From: Cricetomys ansorgei
Lineage: Eukaryota; Chordata; Mammalia; Rodentia; Nesomyidae
Reading direction: 5' to 3'
NCBI GenBank assembly: GCA_026225945.1
Contig: JAMJFZ010000177.1
Span: 124,001-188,000, forward strand
DNA: 64,000 nucleotides
Part shown: one piece after another, positions 8,846 to 22,408 of the stretch
How positions within the stretch are numbered: the stretch's first letter is position 1
Layout of the letters: each line of letters opens with the position of its first letter
Notes under the pieces: generated by a model
The model's database searches: none
What the model was told of the DNA's origin: nothing
Seen by the model: only the letters and a program-made list of their open reading frames with translations
Program-made: the position numbers and the translations under genes

Positions 8846-10596
8846 GAGTGCGCGGACCACACAGGCACACAAGTACACAGGCGCACACCGACTCCCTCTC
8901 GCACAAACACACAGTCACAGAAAATGTTCTCGGACAGTGGACCCTGGAGCCTGCAAATTTTCTATACTCTGGTAACTATTATGACCCCTGAGATTCCATG
9001 GACGAGCCAGAGCCTGACAGGGGACTTCTGGATCCTTGAAGCTGGGCTTTCTTTCTCCTTTGGTGTGATGCAAGGAGAACTAGTCAGGGGAAGCCACGAA
9101 CGTGTATGGCGCCTCCATGGGAGTCTGGCATCACAAGGAGGTGGTTTTACCAACAGGAAGGAGCTTAGCAAATGTAGTCTGGGTGGTCTGATGCCTCTGT
9201 GACGTCTTTAGAGCAGGATTCAGTGTCCAAAGACAGGCGGGGTCTGGGACCTGGAAGGCTGTGCTTCGCCGTGCCCAGCCAGCCAAGCCCTGTGGCTCTT
9301 GGCCAGCAGGGCGGCTGCCCGCATGCATCCTGGCCTGGTCGCGGGACACCTGGAACTGCTCCTTGCCAAATCTCTCCCGGGCCGCCAGGAAGCCTGTAGA
9401 TGAATTGGGTGCTTCCTGTGCAGCCAGGCCTAGATGCTCCCGCCTAGCCTGTGTGTCATGCCCGGGCAGAAACCGGGAACTGCCAGCGCGAGCAGCAAAG
9501 CAATTCCGCTTGATGGCAGTAGTGCACTGTGCTCGTCAACTGCCTGGCGTCTCAGCCTGACTCCCTCCGCCCTCTTGGAGGCAAAAAAAACGGCTACCGG
9601 CAATCAGGCATCCTCAGGGGAGGAGCCAGAGAAAGAGGAATCAAGGCCTGGACATAGGAGACTGAGACCCGCCCCCTCCCTTAGGGTAGCCGTCCAGCAC
9701 CCGTATCGGACTCATCAGGTCCCTGGGCCCAGCACTGGCTTCCCACCTGGCAGAAGAAGGCTCTGTGTGCAAACTGGACAGTTGTGTGCATTGTGAGGGC
9801 TCCAGTGTCTCAGGCCCGAGCACATAGCCTGATGTGAGATGAGTCAGGCCTCTGGAAACCTCGGGTCTTCTTGCCCTTGGAACCAAGGGTGTTGCCTCCA
9901 GGATCCACATCCCATCAGGGGTCAGTAGGACGCTGCTGCACATGACCCAAAGACGGGGCCCTGCTACTGAGGGGTCCGGGGACATCCACGACCTCCCCTG
10001 AAGTGGCGGGACAGACGTCCAAGACCCTGATGTGAGGAAAAGAAGAAACATTCCGTCCACCTGTGCCCTTGCCTACCAGGCCCTGACTTTTGTTCCCCAA
10101 GCTTACCGGTTCCATGGCATTGCCAGGCAGCCACTATGAGCTATCTCTAGGTAGGTCACAAGCACTCCCTCGCCACAGCCCATCCCCTTCCCTGCCCCTC
10201 GAACAACATCCACACCACCACTGGGGATACTCGGTTTGCTCTCCTTCAGCCAAAGCCCACAAGTGACTCTTGGTCTCTACCGACACTTCACCCTGCTACT
10301 TACCTGAGGCTGGAAATAGGCACGCAAGCAACTCAGACCCTTCTGACAAGACTCAAGTGGACACCCGTGCACCTAGGCGCAAGGCAGAATACACAGTTCT
10401 CACGGGTCCCACCAGGATCCCCACAAAATATACCCACCCCTAACCTCCACAGTCACTTCCCACATAAGAACCTCTCAAGCCGCCTGCATCCTATGTCCTG
10501 CAGACCAGACATGAGGGACAGGGAACAAAACACCATAGAGCAGTCAATCCAGAGAATGGCTCTGTTTGACTACCAGACTACATGCAAACTTTCATA

Positions 10597-10723
10597 TTCT
10601 CTCTCTCTCTCTGTCTCTGTCTTCACCTCTCTCCTCTCTCTCTGTCTTTGTATCTGCCTCTCTCTCTCTCTCTCTCTCTCTCGTTCTCTCCCTCTCTCCC
10701 CCTTTCCCTCTTCCTCTCTCTCT
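10597..10723. repeat. Polypyrimidine tract B, M4
   Basis: 127 bp; main CT run one dinucleotide shorter than in M2 and M3. Confidence 0.9.
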
Positions 10724-11225
10724 GACTAACTTGTAATCTCTCTCCATTTCCGTGTCCTTGTCACTCACTCATAGACAGACATTCCTGGCCATAGTATCCT
10801 GGGCAGACATGACTGTCTGTGTAACAGATGATATACCATGGGCACTCCGGCAAAGTTTTCCCTTTCCCAGGCAGCCTTTCTCCCATGAGCACTGAGAGTC
10901 TCCAGAAGCCCTTCTCCACAAGGCTAAGACCTTGCCTGATGGAGCCTATTAAAGAGACCACCTTCCCAGGCTATTGGGGACAACTCTCCCATTAGGTAGC
11001 CAGCCTCCTTTAGGCAGCCTCTCTGATGCTGCGAATGGTGCTCCCTTGGAGAGGGCCTGCCTGCTCTGAGTTCTCAGAGGTGCCCGGGTTGCCAATCCCA
11101 AGGATGGGTCCTGCAAACTTCAATGTTGTTATCAGACAATTGGTAAGACAGACCTTAGACAGGTACAGGGTCATCCGGAAAAGAGTCTAGACCTCATGGC
11201 CAGCTTATACTGAGGGATGGGACCC

Positions 11226-11286
11226 TGAAGGGGGCTTCCCCTTCACAAGGACTTGACTTTTCCCTCCCAATCAGGGGCATACATAG
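11226..11286 (+). promoter_or_regulatory. Promoter-like cluster, M4 (TATA-like altered)
   Basis: First copy with CATACATAG (11278-11286). It represents the state of all later monomers. M22 additionally lacks one G between CCAAT and this element. Confidence 0.3.
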
Positions 11287-11322
11287 CTTCCTATTCGGAG
11301 GACTCCCAGAGAAAAACCTATG

Positions 11323-11335
11323 CACTCTCTCTGTT

Positions 11336-11397
<62 letters not shown>

Positions 11398-11513
11398 ACA
11401 AAGTTGCAGACACAGACACACCCACACACAGACACAAACAGACACACACCCACTCTCTCTCTCTCTCACAGGAACACACACCCACACACAGACACAAACA
11501 GACAAACACCCAC

Positions 11514-11555
<42 letters not shown>

Positions 11556-11565
11556 CACACACACA
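11323..11565. repeat. Composite microsatellite tract A, M4
   Basis: 243 bp. AAAGTTGCAG; second island shortened to AGGAACAC; CA run interrupted by CACC. Confidence 0.95.
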
Positions 11566-13316
11566 GAGTGCGCGGACCACACAGGCACACAAGTACACAG
11601 GCGCACACCGACTCCCTCTCGCACAAACACACAGTCACAGAAAATGTTCTCGGACAGTGGACCCTGGAGCCTGCAAATTTTCTATACTCTGGTAACTATT
11701 ATGACCCCTGAGATTCCATGGACGAGCCAGAGCCTGACAGGGGACTTCTGGATCCTTGAAGCTGGGCTTTCTTTCTCCTTTGGTGTGATGCAAGGAGAAC
11801 TAGTCAGGGGAAGCCACGAACGTGTATGGCGCCTCCATGGGAGTCTGGCATCACAAGGAGGTGGTTTTACCAACAGGAAGGAGCTTAGCAAATGTAGTCT
11901 GGGTGGTCTGATGCCTCTGTGACGTCTTTAGAGCAGGATTCAGTGTCCAAAGACAGGCGGGGTCTGGGACCTGGAAGGCTGTGCTTCGCCGTGCCCAGCC
12001 AGCCAAGCCCTGTGGCTCTTGGCCAGCAGGGCGGCTGCCCGCATGCATCCTGGCCTGGTCGCGGGACACCTGGAACTGCTCCTTGCCAAATCTCTCCCGG
12101 GCCGCCAGGAAGCCTGTAGATGAATTGGGTGCTTCCTGTGCAGCCAGGCCTAGATGCTCCCGCCTAGCCTGTGTGTCATGCCCGGGCAGAAACCGGGAAC
12201 TGCCAGCGCGAGCAGCAAAGCAATTCCGCTTGATGGCAGTAGTGCACTGTGCTCGTCAACTGCCTGGCGTCTCAGCCTGACTCCCTCCGCCCTCTTGGAG
12301 GCAAAAAAAACGGCTACCGGCAATCAGGCATCCTCAGGGGAGGAGCCAGAGAAAGAGGAATCAAGGCCTGGACATAGGAGACTGAGACCCGCCCCCTCCC
12401 TTAGGGTAGCCGTCCAGCACCCGTATCGGACTCATCAGGTCCCTGGGCCCAGCACTGGCTTCCCACCTGGCAGAAGAAGGCTCTGTGTGCAAACTGGACA
12501 GTTGTGTGCATTGTGAGGGCTCCAGTGTCTCAGGCCCGAGCACATAGCCTGATGTGAGATGAGTCAGGCCTCTGGAAACCTCGGGTCTTCTTGCCCTTGG
12601 AACCAAGGGTGTTGCCTCCAGGATCCACATCCCATCAGGGGTCAGTAGGACGCTGCTGCACATGACCCAAAGACGGGGCCCTGCTACTGAGGGGTCCGGG
12701 GACATCCACGACCTCCCCTGAAGTGGCGGGACAGACGTCCAAGACCCTGATGTGAGGAAAAGAAGAAACATTCCGTCCACCTGTGCCCTTGCCTACCAGG
12801 CCCTGACTTTTGTTCCCCAAGCTTACCGGTTCCATGGCATTGCCAGGCAGCCACTATGAGCTATCTCTAGGTAGGTCACAAGCACTCCCTCGCCACAGCC
12901 CATCCCCTTCCCTGCCCCTCGAACAACATCCACACCACCACTGGGGATACTCGGTTTGCTCTCCTTCAGCCAAAGCCCACAAGTGACTCTTGGTCTCTAC
13001 CGACACTTCACCCTGCTACTTACCTGAGGCTGGAAATAGGCAGGCAAGCAACTCAGACCCTTCTGACAAGACTCAAGTGGACACCCGTGCACCTAGGCGC
13101 AAGGCAGAATACACAGTTCTCACGGGTCCCACCAGGATCCCCACAAAATATACCCACCCCTAACCTCCACAGTCACTTCCCACATAAGAACCTCTCAAGC
13201 CGCCTGCATCCTATGTCCTGCAGACCAGACATGAGGGACAGGGAACAAAACACCATAGAGCAGTCAATCCAGAGAATGGCTCTGTTTGACTACCAGACTA
13301 CATGCAAACTTTCATA

Positions 13317-13438
13317 TTCTCTCTCTCTCTCTGTCTCTGTCTTCACCTCTCTCCTCTCTCTCTGTCTTTGTATCTGCTCTCTCTCTCTCTCTCTCTCGTT
13401 CTCTCCCTCTCTCCCCCTTTCCCTCTTCCTCTCTCTCT
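13317..13438. repeat. Polypyrimidine tract B, M5
   Basis: 122 bp; main CT run contracted. Confidence 0.9.
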
Positions 13439-14037
13439 GACTAACTTGTAATCTCTCTCCATTTCCGTGTCCTTGTCACTCACTCATAGACAGACATTCC
13501 TGGCCATAGTATCCTGGGCAGACATGACTGTCTGTGTAACAGATGATATACCATGGGCACTCCGGCAAAGTTTTCCCTTTCCCAGGCAGCCTTTCTCCCA
13601 TGAGCACTGAGAGTCTCCAGAAGCCCTTCTCCACAAGGCTAAGACCTTGCCTGATGGAGCCTATTAAAGAGACCACCTTCCCAGGCTATTGGGGACAACT
13701 CTCCCATTAGGTAGCCAGCCTCCTTTAGGCAGCCTCTCTGATGCTGCGAATGGTGCTCCCTTGGAGAGGGCCTGCCTGCTCTGAGTTCTCAGAGGTGCCC
13801 GGGTTGCCAATCCCAAGGATGGGTCCTGCAAACTTCAATGTTGTTATCAGACAATTGGTAAGACAGACCTTAGACAGGTACAGGGTCATCCGGAAAAGAG
13901 TCTAGACCTCATGGCCAGCTTATACTGAGGGATGGGACCCTGAAGGGGGCTTCCCCTTCACAAGGACTTGACTTTTCCCTCCCAATCAGGGGCATACATA
14001 GCTTCCTATTCGGAGGACTCCCAGAGAAAAACCTATG

Positions 14038-14049
14038 CACTCTCTCTTT

Positions 14050-14106
<57 letters not shown>

Positions 14107-14217
14107 AAGTTGCAGACACAGACACACCCACACACAGACACAAACAGACACACACCCACTCTCTCTCTCTCTCACAGGAAACACACCCACACACAGACAC
14201 AAACAGACAAACACCCA

Positions 14218-14257
<40 letters not shown>

Positions 14258-14266
14258 ACACACACA
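14038..14266. repeat. Composite microsatellite tract A, M5
   Basis: 229 bp. The G before the T run is missing (CTCTCTTTTT). AAAGTTGCAG, AGGAAAC, interrupted CA run. Confidence 0.95.
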
Positions 14267-16018
14267 GAGTGCGCGGACCACACAGGCACACAAGTACACA
14301 GGCGCACACCGACTCCCTCTCGCACAAACACACAGTCACAGAAAATGTTCTCGGACAGTGGACCCTGGAGCCTGCAAATTTTCTATACTCTGGTAACTAT
14401 TATGACCCCTGAGATTCCATGGACGAGCCAGAGCCTGACAGGGGACTTCTGGATCCTTGAAGCTGGGCTTTCTTTCTCCTTTGGTGTGATGCAAGGAGAA
14501 CTAGTCAGGGGAAGCCACGAACGTGTATGGCGCCTCCATGGGAGTCTGGCATCACAAGGAGGTGGTTTTACCAACAGGAAGGAGCTTAGCAAATGTAGTC
14601 TGGGTGGTCTGATGCCTCTGTGACGTCTTTAGAGCAGGATTCAGTGTCCAAAGACAGGCGGGGTCTGGGACCTGGAAGGCTGTGCTTCGCCGTGCCCAGC
14701 CAGCCAAGCCCTGTGGCTCTTGGCCAGCAGGGCGGCTGCCCGCATGCATCCTGGCCTGGTCGCGGGACACCTGGAACTGCTCCTTGCCAAAGCTCTCCCG
14801 GGCCGCCAGGAAGCCTGTAGATGAATTGGGTGCTTCCTGTGCAGCCAGGCCTAGATGCTCCCGCCTAGCCTGTGTGTCATGCCCGGGCAGAAACCGGGAA
14901 CTGCCAGCGCGAGCAGCAAAGCAATTCCGCTTGATGGCAGTAGTGCACTGTGCTCGTCAACTGCCTGGCGTCTCAGCCTGACTCCCTCCGCCCTCTTGGA
15001 GGCAAAAAAAACGGCTACCGGCAATCAGGCATCCTCAGGGGAGGAGCCAGAGAAAGAGGAATCAAGGCCTGGACATAGGAGACTGAGACCCGCCCCCTCC
15101 CTTAGGGTAGCCGTCCAGCACCCGTATCGGACTCATCAGGTCCCTGGGCCCAGCACTGGCTTCCCACCTGGCAGAAGAAGGCTCTGTGTGCAAACTGGAC
15201 AGTTGTGTGCATTGTGAGGGCTCCAGTGTCTCAGGCCCGAGCACATAGCCTGATGTGAGATGAGTCAGGCCTCTGGAAACCTCGGGTCTTCTTGCCCTTG
15301 GAACCAAGGGTGTTGCCTCCAGGATCCACATCCCATCAGGGGTCAGTAGGACGCTGCTGCACATGACCCAAAGACGGGGCCCTGCTACTGAGGGGTCCGG
15401 GGACATCCACGACCTCCCCTGAAGTGGCGGGACAGACGTCCAAGACCCTGATGTGAGGAAAAGAAGAAACATTCCGTCCACCTGTGCCCTTGCCTACCAG
15501 GCCCTGACTTTTGTTCCCCAAGCTTACCGGTTCCATGGCATTGCCAGGCAGCCACTATGAGCTATCTCTAGGTAGGTCACAAGCACTCCCTCGCCACAGC
15601 CCATCCCCTTTCCCTGCCCCTCGAACAACATCCACACCACCACTGGGGATACTCGGTTTGCTCTCCTTCAGCCAAAGCCCACAAGTGACTCTTGGTCTCT
15701 ACCGACACTTCACCCTGCTACTTACCTGAGGCTGGAAATAGGCAGGCAAGCAACTCAGACCCTTCTGACAAGACTCAAGTGGACACCCGTGCACCTAGGC
15801 GCAAGGCAGAATACACAGTTCTCACGGGTCCCACCAGGATCCCCACAAAATATATCCACCCCTAACCTCCACAGTCACTTCCCACATAAGAACCTCTCAA
15901 GCCGCCTGCATCCTATGTCCTGCAGACCAGACATGAGGGACAGGGAACAAAACACCATAGAGCAGTCAATCCAGAGAATGGCTCTGTTTGACTACCAGAC
16001 TACATGCAAACTTTCATA

Positions 16019-16148
16019 TTCTCTCTCTCTCTCTGTCTCTGTCTTCACCTCTCTCCTCTCTCTCTGTCTTTGTATCTGCTCTCTCTCTCTCTCTCTCTCT
16101 CGTTCTCTCTCTCTCCCTCTCTCCCCCTTTCCCTCTTCCTCTCTCTCT
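16019..16148. repeat. Polypyrimidine tract B, M6
   Basis: 130 bp; extra CT units after the GTTCTCT break, a feature unique to this copy. Confidence 0.9.
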
Positions 16149-16748
16149 GACTAACTTGTAATCTCTCTCCATTTCCGTGTCCTTGTCACTCACTCATAGA
16201 CAGACATTCCTGGCCATAGTATCCTGGGCAGACATGACTGTCTGTGTAACAGATGATATACCATGGGCACTCCGGCAAAGTTTTCCCTTTCCCAGGCAGC
16301 CTTTCTCCCATGAGCACTGAGAGTCTCCAGAAGCCCTTCTCCACAAGGCTAAGACCTTGCCTGATGGAGCCTATTAAAGAGACCACCTTCCCAGGCTATT
16401 GGGGACAACTCTCCCATTAGGTAGCCAGCCTCCTTTAGGCAGCCTCTCTGATGCTGCGAATGGTGCTCCCTTGGAGAGGGCCTGCCTGCTCTGAGTTCTC
16501 AGAGGTGCCCGGGTTGCCAATCCCAAGGATGGGTCCTGCAAACTTCAATGTTGTTATCAGACAATTGGTAAGACAGACCTTAGACAGGTACAGGGTCATC
16601 CGGAAAAGAGTCTAGAACCTCATGGCCAGCTTATACTGAGGGATGGGACCCTGAAGGGGGCTTCCCCTTCACAAGGACTTGACTTTTCCCTCCCAATCAG
16701 GGGCATACATAGCTTCCTATTCGGAGGACTCCCAGAGAAAAACCTATG

Positions 16749-16765
16749 CACTCTCTCTGTTTTTT

Positions 16766-16826
<61 letters not shown>

Positions 16827-16933
16827 AAGTTGCAGACACAGACACACCCACACACAGACACAAACAGACACACACCCACTCTCTCTCTCTCTCACAGGAA
16901 ACACACCCACACACAGACACAAACAGACACACA

Positions 16934-16977
<44 letters not shown>

Positions 16978-16986
16978 ACACACACA
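16749..16986. repeat. Composite microsatellite tract A, M6
   Basis: 238 bp with a long T run. AAAGTTGCAG and AGGAAAC; the last CT island is preceded by GACACACACT rather than AAACACCCACT. Confidence 0.95.
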
Positions 16987-18739
16987 GAGTGCGCGGACCA
17001 CACAGGCACACAAGTACACAGGCGCACACCGACTCCCTCTCGCACAAACACACAGTCACAGAAAATGTTCTCGGACAGTGGACCCTGGAGCCTGCAAATT
17101 TTCTATACTCTGGTAACTATTATGACCCCTGAGATTCCATGGACGAGCCAGAGCCTGACAGGGGACTTCTGGATCCTTGAAGCTGGGCTTTCTTTCTCCT
17201 TTGGTGTGATGCAAGGAGAACTAGTCAGGAGAAGCCACGAACGTGTATGGCGCCTCCATGGGAGTCTGGCATCACAAGGAGGTGGTTTTACCAACAGGAA
17301 GGAGCTTAGCAAATGTAGTCTGGGTGGTCTGATGCCTCTGTGACGTCTTTAGAGCAGGATTCAGTGTCCAAAGACAGGCGGGGTCTGGGACCTGGAAGGC
17401 TGTGCTTCGCCGTGCCCAGCCAGCCAAGCCCTGTGGCTCTTGGCCAGCAGGGCGGCTGCCCGCATGCATCCTGGCCTGGTCGCGGGACACCTGGAACTGC
17501 TCCTTGCCAAAGCTCTCCCGGGCCGCCAGGAAGCCTGTAGATGAATTGGGTGCTTCCTGTGCAGCCAGGCCTAGATGCTCCCGCCTAGCCTGTGTGTCAT
17601 GCCCGGGCAGAAACCGGGGAACTGCCAGCGCGAGCAGCAAAGCAATTCCGCTTGATGGCAGTAGTGCACTGTGCTCGTCAACTGCCTGGCGTCTCAGCCT
17701 GACTCCCTCCGCCCTCTTGGAGGCAAAAAAAACGGCTACCGGCAATCAGGCATCCTCAGGGGAGGAGCCAGAGAAAGAGGAATCAAGGCCTGGACATAGG
17801 AGACTGAGACCCGCCCCCTCCCTTAGGGTAGCCGTCCAGCACCCGTATCGGACTCATCAGGTCCCTGGGCCCAGCACTGGCTTCCCACCTGGCAGAAGAA
17901 GGCTCTGTGTGCAAACTGGACAGTTGTGTGCATTGTGAGGGCTCCAGTGTCTCAGGCCCGAGCACATAGCCTGATGTGAGATGAGTCAGGCCTCTGGAAA
18001 CCTCGGGTCTTCTTGCCCTTGGAACCAAGGGTGTTGCCTCCAGGATCCACATCCCATCAGGGGTCAGTAGGACGCTGCTGCACATGACCCAAAGACGGGG
18101 CCCTGCTACTGAGGGGTCCGGGGACATCCACGACCTCCCCTGAAGTGGCGGGACAGACGTCCAAGACCCTGATGTGAGGAAAAGAAGAAACATTCCGTCC
18201 ACCTGTGCCCTTGCCTACCAGGCCCTGACTTTTGTTCCCCAAGCTTACCGGTTCCATGGCATTGCCAGGCAGCCACTATGAGCTATCTCTAGGTAGGTCA
18301 CAAGCACTCCCTCGCCACAGCCCATCCCCTTCCCTGCCCCTCGAACAACATCCACACCACCACTGGGGATACTCGGTTTGCTCTCCTTCAGCCAAAGCCC
18401 ACAAGTGACTCTTGGTCTCTACCGACACTTCACCCTGCTACTTACCTGAGGCTGGAAATAGGCAGGCAAGCAACTCAGACCCTTCTGACAAGACTCAAGT
18501 GGACACCCGTGCACCTAGGCGCAAGGCAGAATACACAGTTCTCACGGGTCCCACCAGGATCCCCACAAAATATATCCACCCCTAACCTCCACAGTCACTT
18601 CCCACATAAGAACTCTCTCAAGCCGCCTGCATCCTATGTCCTGCAGACCAGACATGAGGGACAGGGAACAAAACACCATAGAGCAGTCAATCCAGAGAAT
18701 GGCTCTGTTTGACTACCAGACTACATGCAAACTTTCATA

Positions 18740-18865
18740 TTCTCTCTCTCTCTCTGTCTCTGTCTTCACCTCTCTCCTCTCTCTCTGTCTTTGTATCTGC
18801 TCTCTCTCTCTCTCTCTCTCTCTCGTTCTCTCCCTCTCTCCCCCTTTCCCTCTTCCTCTCTCTCT
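18740..18865. repeat. Polypyrimidine tract B, M7
   Basis: 126 bp, CCCCCTTTCC state. Confidence 0.9.
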
Positions 18866-19463
18866 GACTAACTTGTAATCTCTCTCCATTTCCGTGTCCT
18901 TGTCACTCACTCATAGACAGACATTCCTGGCCATAGTATCCTGGGCAGACATGACTGTCTGTGTAACAGATGATATACCATGTGCACTCCGGCAAAGTTT
19001 TCCCTTTCCCAGGCAGCCTTTCTCCCATGAGCACTGAGAGTCTCCAGAAGCCCTTCTCCACAAGGCTAAGACCTTGCCTGATGGAGCCTATTAAAGAGAC
19101 CACCTTCCCAGGCTATTGGGGACAACTCTCCCATTAGGTAGCCAGCCTCCTTTAGGCAGCCTCTCTGATGCTGCGAATGGTGCTCCCTTGGAGAGGGCCT
19201 GCCTGCTCTGAGTTCTCAGAGGTGCCGGGTTGCCAATCCCAAGGATGGGTCCTGCAAACTTCAATGTTGTTATCAGACAATTGGTAAGACAGACCTTAGA
19301 CAGGTACAGGGTCATCCGGAAAAGAGTCTAGACCTCATGGCCAGCTTATACTGAGGGATGGGACCCTGAAGGGGGCTTCCCCTTCACAAGGACTTGACTT
19401 TTCCCTCCCAATCAGGGGCATACATAGCTTCCTATTCGGAGGACTACCAGAGAAAAACCTATG

Positions 19464-19481
19464 CACTCTCTCTGTTTTTTT

Positions 19482-19524
<43 letters not shown>

Positions 19525-19645
19525 ACACACACACACACACACAAAGTTGCAGACACAGACACACCCACACACAGACACAAACAGACACACACCCACTCTC
19601 TCTCTCTCTCACACGGACACACCCACACACAGACACAAACACACA

Positions 19646-19690
<45 letters not shown>

Positions 19691-19700
19691 CACACACACA
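19464..19700. repeat. Composite microsatellite tract A, M7
   Basis: 237 bp. First copy with ACACGGAC in place of AGGAAAC; AAAGTTGCAG retained; CACAACAC after the first CT run. Confidence 0.95.
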
Positions 19701-21451
19701 GAGTGCGCGGACCACACAGGCACACAAGTACACAGGCGCACACCGACTCCCTCTCGCACAAACACACAGTCACAGAAAATGTTCTCGGACAGTGGACCCT
19801 GGAGCCTGCAAATTTTCTATACTCTGGTAACTATTATGACCCCTGAGATTCCATGGACGAGCCAGAGCCTGACAGGGGACTTCTGGATCCTTGAAGCTGG
19901 GCTTTCTTTCTCCTTTGGTGTGATGCAAGGAGAACTAGTCAGGAGAAGCCACGAACGTGTATGGCGCCTCCATGGGAGTCTGGCATCACAAGGAGGTGGT
20001 TTTACCAACAGGAAGGAGCTTAGCAAATGTAGTCTGGGTGGTCTGATGCCTCTGTGACGTCTTTAGAGCAGGATTCAGTGTCCAAAGACAGGCGGGGTCT
20101 GGGACCTGGAAGGCTGTGCTTCGCCGTGCCCAGCCAGCCAAGCCCTGTGGCTCTTGGCCAGCAGGGCGGCTGCCCGCATGCATCCTGGCCTGGTCGCGGG
20201 ACACCTGGAACTGCTCCTTGCCAAAGCTCTCCCGGGCCGCCAGGAAGCCTGTAGATGAATTGGGTGCTTCCTGTGCAGCCAGGCCTAGATGCTCCCGCCT
20301 AGCCTGTGTGTCATGCCCGGGCAGAAACCGGGAACTGCCAGCGCGAGCAGCAAAGCAATTCCGCTTGATGGCAGTAGTGCACTGTGCTCGTCAACTGCCT
20401 GGCGTCTCAGCCTGACTCCCTCCGCCCTCTTGGAGGCAAAAAAAACGGCTACCGGCAATCAGGCATCCTCAGGGGAGGAGCCAGAGAAAGAGGAATCAAG
20501 GCCTGGACATAGGAGACTGAGACCCGCCCCCTCCCTTAGGGTAGCCGTCCAGCACCCGTATCGGACTCATCAGGTCCCTGGGCCCAGCACTGGCTTCCCA
20601 CCTGGCAGAAGAAGGCTCTGTGTGCAAACTGGACAGTTGTGTGCATTGTGAGGGCTCCAGTGTCTCAGGCCCGAGCACATAGCCTGATGTGAGATGAGTC
20701 AGGCCTCTGGAAACCTCGGGTCTTCTTGCCCTTGGAACCAAGGGTGTTGCCTCCAGGATCCACATCCCATCAGGGGTCAGTAGGACGCTGCTGCACATGA
20801 CCCAAAGACGGGGCCCTGCTACTGAGGGGTCCGGGGACATCCACGACCTCCCCTGAAGTGGCGGGACAGACGTCCAAGACCCTGATGTGAGGAAAAGAAG
20901 AAACATTCCGTCCACCTGTGCCCTTGCCTACCAGGCCCTGACTTTTGTTCCCCAAGCTTACCGGTTCCATGGCATTGCCAGGCAGCCACTATGAGCTATC
21001 TCTAGGTAGGTCACAAGCACTCCCTCGCCACAGCCCATCCCCTTCCCTGCCCCTCGAACAACATCCACACCACCACTGGGGATACTCGGTTTGCTCTCCT
21101 TCAGCCAAAGCCCACAAGTGACTCTTGGTCTCTACCGACACTTCACCCTGCTACTTACCTGAGGCTGGAAATAGGCAGGCAAGCAACTCAGACCCTTCTG
21201 ACAAGACTCAAGTGGACACCCGTGCACCTAGGCGCAAGGCAGAATACACAGTTCTCACGGGTCCCACCAGGATCCCCACAAAATATATCCACCCCTAACC
21301 TCCACAGTCACTTCCCACATAAGAACCTCTCAAGCCGCCTGCATCCTATGTCCTGCAGACCAGACATGAGGGACAGGGAACAAAACACCATAGAGCAGTC
21401 AATCCAGAGAATGGCTCTGTTTGACTACCAGACTACATGCAAACTTTCATA

Positions 21452-21577
21452 TTCTCTCTCTCTCTCTGTCTCTGTCTTCACCTCTCTCCTCTCTCTCTGT
21501 CTTTGTATCTGCCTCTCTCTCTCTCTCTCTCTCTCTCGTTCTCTCCCTCTCTCCCCTTTCCCTCTTCCTCTCTCTCT
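21452..21577. repeat. Polypyrimidine tract B, M8
   Basis: 126 bp; C run one base shorter. Confidence 0.9.
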
Positions 21578-22175
21578 GACTAACTTGTAATCTCTCTCCA
21601 TTTCCGTGTCCTTGTCACTCACTCATAGACAGACATTCCTGGCCATAGTATCCTGGGCAGACATGACTGTCTGTGTAACAGATGATATACCATGTGCACT
21701 CCGGCAAAGTTTTCCCTTTCCCAGGCAGCCTTTCTCCCATGAGCACTGAGAGTCTCCAGAAGCCCTTCTCCACAAGGCTAAGACCTTGCCTGATGGAGCC
21801 TATTAAAGAGACCACCTTCCCAGGCTATTGGGGACAACTCTCCCATTAGGTAGCCAGCCTCCTTTAGGCAGCCTCTCTGATGCTGCGAATGGTGCTCCCT
21901 TGGAGAGGGCCTGCCTGCTCTGAGTTCTCAGAGGTGCCGGGTTGCCAATCCCAAGGATGGGTCCTGCAAACTTCAATGTTGTTATCAGACAATTGGTAAG
22001 ACAGACCTTAGACAGGTACAGGGTCATCCGGAAAAGAGTCTAGACCTCATGGCCAGCTTATACTGAGGGATGGGACCCTGAAGGGGGCTTCCCCTTCACA
22101 AGGACTTGACTTTTCCCTCCCAATCAGGGGCATACATAGCTTCCTATTCGGAGGACTACCAGAGAAAAACCTATG

Positions 22176-22193
22176 CACTCTCTCTGTTTTTCT

Positions 22194-22234
<41 letters not shown>

Positions 22235-22358
22235 TCACAAACACACACACACACAAATTTGCAGACACAGACACACCCACACACAGACACAAACAGACAC
22301 ACACCCACTCTCTCTCTCTCTCACACGGACACACCCACACACAGACACAAACAGACAC

Positions 22359-22399
<41 letters not shown>

Positions 22400-22408
22400 A
22401 CACACACA
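22176..22408. repeat. Composite microsatellite tract A, M8
   Basis: 233 bp. First copy with AAATTTGCAG; CATCTCACAAAC separates the first CT and CA runs. Confidence 0.95.

Larger units (their letters stand above)
6476..9198 (+). repeat. Monomer M3 (2723 bp)
   Basis: Left-flank type and the last copy with the intact CATAAATAG element (8567-8575). It is the first copy in which the terminal CA run is interrupted by a CACC, a state that then continues to M20. Confidence 0.96.
9199..11918 (+). repeat. Monomer M4 (2720 bp)
   Basis: First copy with the TATA-like element changed to CATACATAG (11278-11286), a state kept by all later copies. Other sites remain left-flank type (AAATCTCTC, GGCACGCAAG, TATACCC). 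One A of the AGGAAAC island in the microsatellite is missing. Confidence 0.96.
11919..14619 (+). repeat. Monomer M5 (2701 bp)
   Basis: First copy with GGCAGGCAAG (G at 13043) in place of GGCACGCAAG. Otherwise left-flank type. Both simple-sequence tracts are short, which accounts for the reduced length. Confidence 0.96.
14620..17339 (+). repeat. Monomer M6 (2720 bp)
   Basis: First copy with AAAGCTCTC (G at 14792), TATATCC (T at 15855) and TCAGGAGAAG (A at 17230). It has private single-base insertions near 15610 (T) and 16616 (A). CCATGGGC, GCCCGGG and ACTCCCAGAG remain in the left-flank state. Confidence 0.96.
17340..20053 (+). repeat. Monomer M7 (2714 bp)
   Basis: First copy with CCATGTGC (T at 18983), GTGCCGGG (one C fewer) and ACTACCAGAG (A at 19446). 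In the microsatellite the AGGAAAC island is replaced by ACACGGAC. Private insertions are a G at about 17620 and one base at 18611-18620. Confidence 0.96.
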
